NCBI RefSeq assembly: GCF_005938105.1
Contig: NZ_VCPE01000020.1
Location: 20,399 to 84,398, forward strand
Direction: 5' to 3'
DNA: 64,000 nt
Source of the DNA: Brucella haematophila
GTDB taxonomy: Bacteria; Pseudomonadota; Alphaproteobacteria; Rhizobiales; Rhizobiaceae
The position numbers were made by a program, and so were the translations under genes. Positions 60,814-64,000 of the stretch are shown here, piece after piece. The notes below the pieces were generated by a model that was not told where the DNA came from, ran no database searches, and saw only the letters and a program-made list of their open reading frames with translations. Each line of letters begins with the position of its first letter. Within the stretch, counting starts at the first letter, position 1.

Positions 60814-61758
60814 ATGGAAAAGTTATCAATCAAAGCGCTACTACTAAGCGCCGCACTGTACGCTCCGCTCGGGATTGCCGCCGCTTGCGCAGAAGAAACC
60901 GGCGGAATTGCGCCATTTGTGCAAGATAATGGCGACAAGTCGTCCGCTCAGAATGCATCCGGATCGCCATCTGTTTTGACGGTTTTCAATCGCCGCTGGC
61001 CAAGCGAAAGCAAAGAATTTGTTGTGGGCGCCGATGGCGTCGTCGCCATCGAGGATAAAAGCGGAAACGAGCCCAAAACGAGTAATCATATTGGCAATAT
61101 ACAGAGCGCCTATTTTTCCACTGGCTCTCTATCAGAGATTACCAATACGGATATTTCTAATCCGAATGAATCGTCCCGTTTCGGTAATTTATCCCTCGAT
61201 AAACAGGCCGCAATATCCGTCCCGGAATGCGGCCCCTCCCCCCTAACGCCTGACGAAATCAAATCACTCGTCGAACAGGCTGCTCGTCGACATCAAGTTG
61301 ACGTTCTGTTTGCGACGGCAATCACTTGGGCGGAAAGCCAATTCGACCGTTCTCGCAATTCAGACAAGGGCGCTCGCGGTCCGATGCAGCTCATGCCGAA
61401 AACCGCTGAGCGTTTCGGCGTCCGCGACGTCTGCGATCCGGCGTCGAATATTGAAGGCGGCGTTAGGTACCTACGTGTACTTTTGGACGAGTTCCAAAAC
61501 CCGCTGCTTGTTGCCGCCGCTTATAACGCAGGCGAAGGCCGCATCTATGAGTATGGCGGCGTTCCACCCTTCAAGGAAACAGTTGGCTACGTGGCCAAGG
61601 TCGTCAATTACCAACTCGGCGTGGCTATGCCAGCGCCGAAAAAGAAGCCCGTTGGCGTCGGTCGGAGATCCTCGCCGGTCATAGCGAGCGAAACTGAATC
61701 CGGGGTCATTGCAGTCAAGAAAACCGGCACCTTCGTTGGTGGCGTGATGCATTTTTAA
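60814..61758 (+). CDS. virB1: VirB1-type lytic transglycosylase
   Basis: The 314-residue protein has a signal peptide (ALLLSAALYAPLGIAAACA/EE) and a catalytic domain at residues 140-275: TAITWAESQFDRSRNSDKGA with the catalytic Glu174, GPMQLMPKTAERFGV, GGVRYLRVLLDEF and LVAAAYNAGEGRIYEYGG. It opens peptidoglycan for assembly of the type IV secretion channel. Residues 28-138 are an unusual Ser/Asn-rich region between signal and enzyme. The C-terminal 40 residues are a flexible tail. First gene of the virB operon. Confidence 0.93.
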   Translation: MEKLSIKALLLSAALYAPLGIAAACAEETGGIAPFVQDNGDKSSAQNASGSPSVLTVFNRRWPSESKEFVVGADGVVAIEDKSGNEPKTSNHIGNIQSAYFSTGSLSEITNTDISNPNESSRFGNLSLDKQAAISVPECGPSPLTPDEIKSLVEQAARRHQVDVLFATAITWAESQFDRSRNSDKGARGPMQLMPKTAERFGVRDVCDPASNIEGGVRYLRVLLDEFQNPLLVAAAYNAGEGRIYEYGGVPPFKETVGYVAKVVNYQLGVAMPAPKKKPVGVGRRSSPVIASETESGVIAVKKTGTFVGGVMHF

Positions 61759-61769
61759 AGGAGAGAAGG

Positions 61770-62117
61770 ATGATCAACGAACAAAATAAGGTTTGGCATA
61801 TCAGCGCTTCAAAGCTGGCTATTTGCCTTGGTTTGCTGGCCGCGGCGCAAATTGCCGGGGCAGATTTGGCGATGGCACAATCAGGTGGCGTTGGCGGTGC
61901 CTTCGCGCCGGTTCAGACCGTGTTCCAAGCTATCGTTGATTTCATTAGCGGCCCTATCGGACGCCTGTTTGCAATCATAGCCGTCATGGCGCTCGGTTTC
62001 CTCGCCTTTGCAGGCCGACTGTCTTGGTTTCTTGCAGGCGGTGTCATCCTCGGCATTGGATTGGTTTTCGGCGCTCCGTCAATCGTCGACGAGCTGATCA
62101 GCACGGTCGGAAACTAG
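61770..62117 (+). CDS. virB2: VirB2-type pilin (TrbC/VirB2 family)
   Basis: The 115-residue protein has a long signal region (LAICLGLLAAAQIAGADLAMA/QS) and two membrane helices in the mature pilin: VDFISGPIGRLFAIIAVMAL and FLAFAGRLSWFLAGGVILGI. This is the TrbC/VirB2 layout of a cyclic or linear T-pilus subunit. GGAGAGAAGG lies just before the ATG. It follows virB1 by 11 bp and precedes virB3 by two. Confidence 0.92.
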   Translation: MINEQNKVWHISASKLAICLGLLAAAQIAGADLAMAQSGGVGGAFAPVQTVFQAIVDFISGPIGRLFAIIAVMALGFLAFAGRLSWFLAGGVILGIGLVFGAPSIVDELISTVGN

Positions 62118-62119
62118 CG

Positions 62120-62419
62120 ATGGCCGAATACGAGGATGTAAAGCCGCAACTGACCCCGTTGGTGATCGGACTTACCCGATCTCCTACCATGTGGGGTGTT
62201 CCGTATATGGCGGTCGTCGTTGTTATCGGGATCACAATCATAGCATGGCTGGTCAGCAAGTCCTTCTGGACGCTGCTGCTGGCCCCGATCAGCTATGTGG
62301 TCCTGTTCTCCCTTTGCGCCTGGGACAACAAAATCCTCGATGTTCTCGAAGTCACCGCGCGCAAAACGCCCCGCACACGCAACAAGTCCTTCTGGGGAAC
62401 TAATTCGTACGGACCATAG
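62120..62419 (+). CDS. virB3: VirB3-type inner membrane protein
   Basis: ATG 62120 gives 99 residues with the VirB3 pattern: LTPLVIGLTRSPTMWGVPYM at the start, then two membrane helices (VVVVIGITIIAWLVSKSFW; LLLAPISYVVLFSLCAWD) and the C-terminal KTPRTRNKSFWGTNSYGP. The LTRSPTMWGVP motif is characteristic. An upstream in-frame ATG at 62024 lies inside virB2 and is rejected. VirB3 works closely with VirB4, the next gene, 3 bp away. Confidence 0.94.
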   Translation: MAEYEDVKPQLTPLVIGLTRSPTMWGVPYMAVVVVIGITIIAWLVSKSFWTLLLAPISYVVLFSLCAWDNKILDVLEVTARKTPRTRNKSFWGTNSYGP

Positions 62420-62422
62420 CAA

Positions 62423-63931
62423 ATGTTGAAAGTCGTCAGGGAAGAACTCGGATTTGGCAAGGTCGCTCACAATGAGCGGCCTATGGCAACACATATCCCG
62501 TATCTGCGGCATCTGTCCGATACTGTGATTGGCTTGGAAAACGGCGCTCTAATGTCGGTCATTAAGCTAGATGGCCTCTTTTTCCAAACGGAAGATCAAG
62601 CCGAACTCAATATGCGCTCGAATGTTCAGAATACGATCATTCGAGCGCTTGGATCGAGCCGTTTTTCTGTCTGGTCGACTGTAATTCGCCGACAGGTCGA
62701 TTCCGAAATTGGTGGCGCTTTCGATGACCCGTTTTGCGATCAACTAAACAGCCGGTATATGAGCCAGTTGCGCCATAAACGCATGTTCGCCAACGAAATT
62801 TACCTCTCCATCGTGCGAACCAATATGCGCGGCGCCCTCGGCCTCAGCGACGTGGTAAGCCGTGCTTTCACGCGTTCCGGCGGGGCTGAGGTTCGAGATC
62901 AGCAAACGCGGGAAATAGTGACCGAGCTCGAAGAGCTCGTCGCCAATATGACCCGTGAGCTGCAAAAGTATGGCGCACGCGAGCTTGGTATCACCTATCG
63001 CGATGGGGAGCCATATTCTGAACCGTGCGAACTCATCAATACAATCCTTACCTGCGGTGTACCGCGCAAAATGCGACTGCCGCGGATGGGGATTCGAAAT
63101 TACGTCGGAACATCACGCCTGCATTTCGGCAAGCGAGCAATGCAAACACAAGCTGCTGTCGATGAAGACAATCGCTTTGGCGCAATGCTCTCCATAAAGG
63201 AATATCCGCCGTACACCGGTCCGGGAATGCTGGACGGTCTGCTACAGGTAAATCACGAGTTTATACTGACGCAAAGCTTCACAATCTCGGACAAGCCGAT
63301 TGCGCAAGAGCGTATTACCCGGCTTCAGCGCCAGATTGCCGCGTCGGATGAATCCGGTAGCGCGGTCGAAAGCGATATCGACTTTGCTCTGAACAGTCTC
63401 ATGAACCAGGAGGCTGTTTTTGGCATTCACCATTTCTCTTTGCTTTGCCTGTCTCGCGACCTTGACGGTTTGAGCAAGGCAGTTTCCGAGCTCGGTAGCT
63501 GCCTGACAGATATGAACATCAACTGGCTGCGGGAGGATATGAATCTTGAAGCGTCCTTCTGGGCGCAATTGCCAGGCAACCACAGCTATCGTGCGCGTAA
63601 GGCCATGCTGTCATCGGCTAATTTCTCCGGCCTGTCATCGATGCATAATTTCGCGATCGGGCAATCGGACAATCTTCATTGGGGCTTGCCGATCACGATA
63701 CTCGAAACCACCTCGCAAACACCATACTGGTTCAATTTTCACCGTCGCGATATTGGCCATTTTTTGGTCACTGGGCCAACTGGTTCCGGCAAGACCGTCG
63801 CTCTGACATTCTTGCTGGCCCAAGCAATGCGTGTCAGTCCAACGCCGAAAGCTGTCTTTTTTGACAAAGATAGAGGTGCCGAGATCTTCGTGCGAGCGAT
63901 GGGAGGAGTGTTGATTGCCGCTGAGAAGTGA
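62423..63931 (+). pseudogene. virB4: VirB4 ATPase, truncated after the Walker A region
   Basis: The frame encodes 502 residues, while VirB4 proteins have about 780-830. The N-terminal domain is complete (MATHIPYLRHLSDTVIGLEN; HFSLLCLSRDLDGLSKAV), and the ATPase domain begins with FLVTGPTGSGKTVALTFLLA near residue 450 and AVFFDKDRGAEIFVRAMGG. Immediately afterwards the sequence leaves the VirB4 pattern (VLIAAEK, stop) at tandem repeats resembling an IS21-type end. Walker B and the C-terminal part are missing. The pseudogene is predicted to block the secretion system, unless a second VirB4 exists elsewhere. Confidence 0.88.
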
Positions 63932-64000
63932 CCCGGTTTTTCCACCGAGAATTGACCCGCCTTTTAATTAATGTTCGGGTTTTTATTCACGGTCAAGTTT
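63909..64000 (+). mobile_element. End of an insertion element in virB4, IS21-like, cut by window edge
   Basis: Two direct repeats with an 24-bp period, CGCTGAGAAGTGACCCGG (63919) and CACCGAGAATTGACCCGC (63943), lie right where virB4 loses its coding pattern. They match at 18 of 23 positions. Repeated TGACCC-containing sites near the tips are typical of IS21-family elements. The exact tip is uncertain, perhaps the TG at 63909. The transposase genes would lie beyond the window. Confidence 0.6.

Noticed and set aside
1-64000. tRNA or rRNA genes
   Set aside because: I found no cloverleaf with a GGTTCGAATCC-like arm and no rRNA-like stretch on reading; a tRNA scan would be decisive.

Overview
The window looks like accessory DNA of an alphaproteobacterium in the Rhizobiales, most probably Brucellaceae (the Ochrobactrum/Brucella group). 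This is an inference from gene families, not from a taxonomic marker: SyrB-like coiled-coil proteins, an RcgA/RcgR-type pair, a VirB-type transfer system, TRAP and ABC uptake cassettes, and IS6 and IS630 elements. I saw no rRNA or tRNA gene and no CRISPR array. The catabolic left part and the conjugation genes at the right end suggest a large conjugative plasmid or a chromosomal region with an integrated one.

Left third (1-28.6 kb), catabolism. A transposase fragment and an IS6-family element that truncates a Fic gene border a LysR regulator. A minus-strand operon follows: RidA-like protein, TRAP transporter (DctP, DctQ, DctM) and an M20 amidohydrolase of the N-carbamoyl-amino-acid/allantoate type. 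An RpiR-type regulator then precedes a nine-gene plus-strand operon. It encodes an ABC importer whose two permease halves are fused into one polypeptide, an amidohydrolase/deacetylase, an aldehyde dehydrogenase, a two-subunit GMC-type dehydrogenase, a D-threonine-aldolase-like enzyme and a threonine-synthase-like enzyme. Next comes a locus resembling frl (fructosamine/Amadori compound use): SIS-domain deglycase, PfkB kinase, LacI regulator, polar-amino-acid-type ABC importer and an ornithine-cyclodeaminase-family enzyme. Two near-identical 18-bp operators tie its two transcription units together.

Middle (28.7-54 kb), mosaic accessory DNA. There are five toxin-antitoxin modules: ParDE with a frameshifted toxin, VapBC-type, HipBA, MntA/HepT and a second VapBC. 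It also holds three SyrB-like coiled-coil genes, an SPFH protein, an HNH endonuclease, the C-terminal fragment of an EcoRII-like restriction enzyme, the remains of a helicase, a second IS6 element, a complete IS630 element, many small unrecognised genes, RecQ and a probable structured RNA leader with a 25-codon reading frame.

Right end (54-64 kb), conjugation. A membrane protein and alpha/beta-hydrolase pair resembling RcgA/RcgR is followed by a minus-strand run of exported proteins (a TrbM-like protein and three tandem thermonuclease-like proteins). It is divergent from virB1-virB2-virB3-virB4. VirB4 stops just after its Walker A region at tandem repeats that look like the end of an IS21-type element, so this copy of the transfer apparatus is probably broken.
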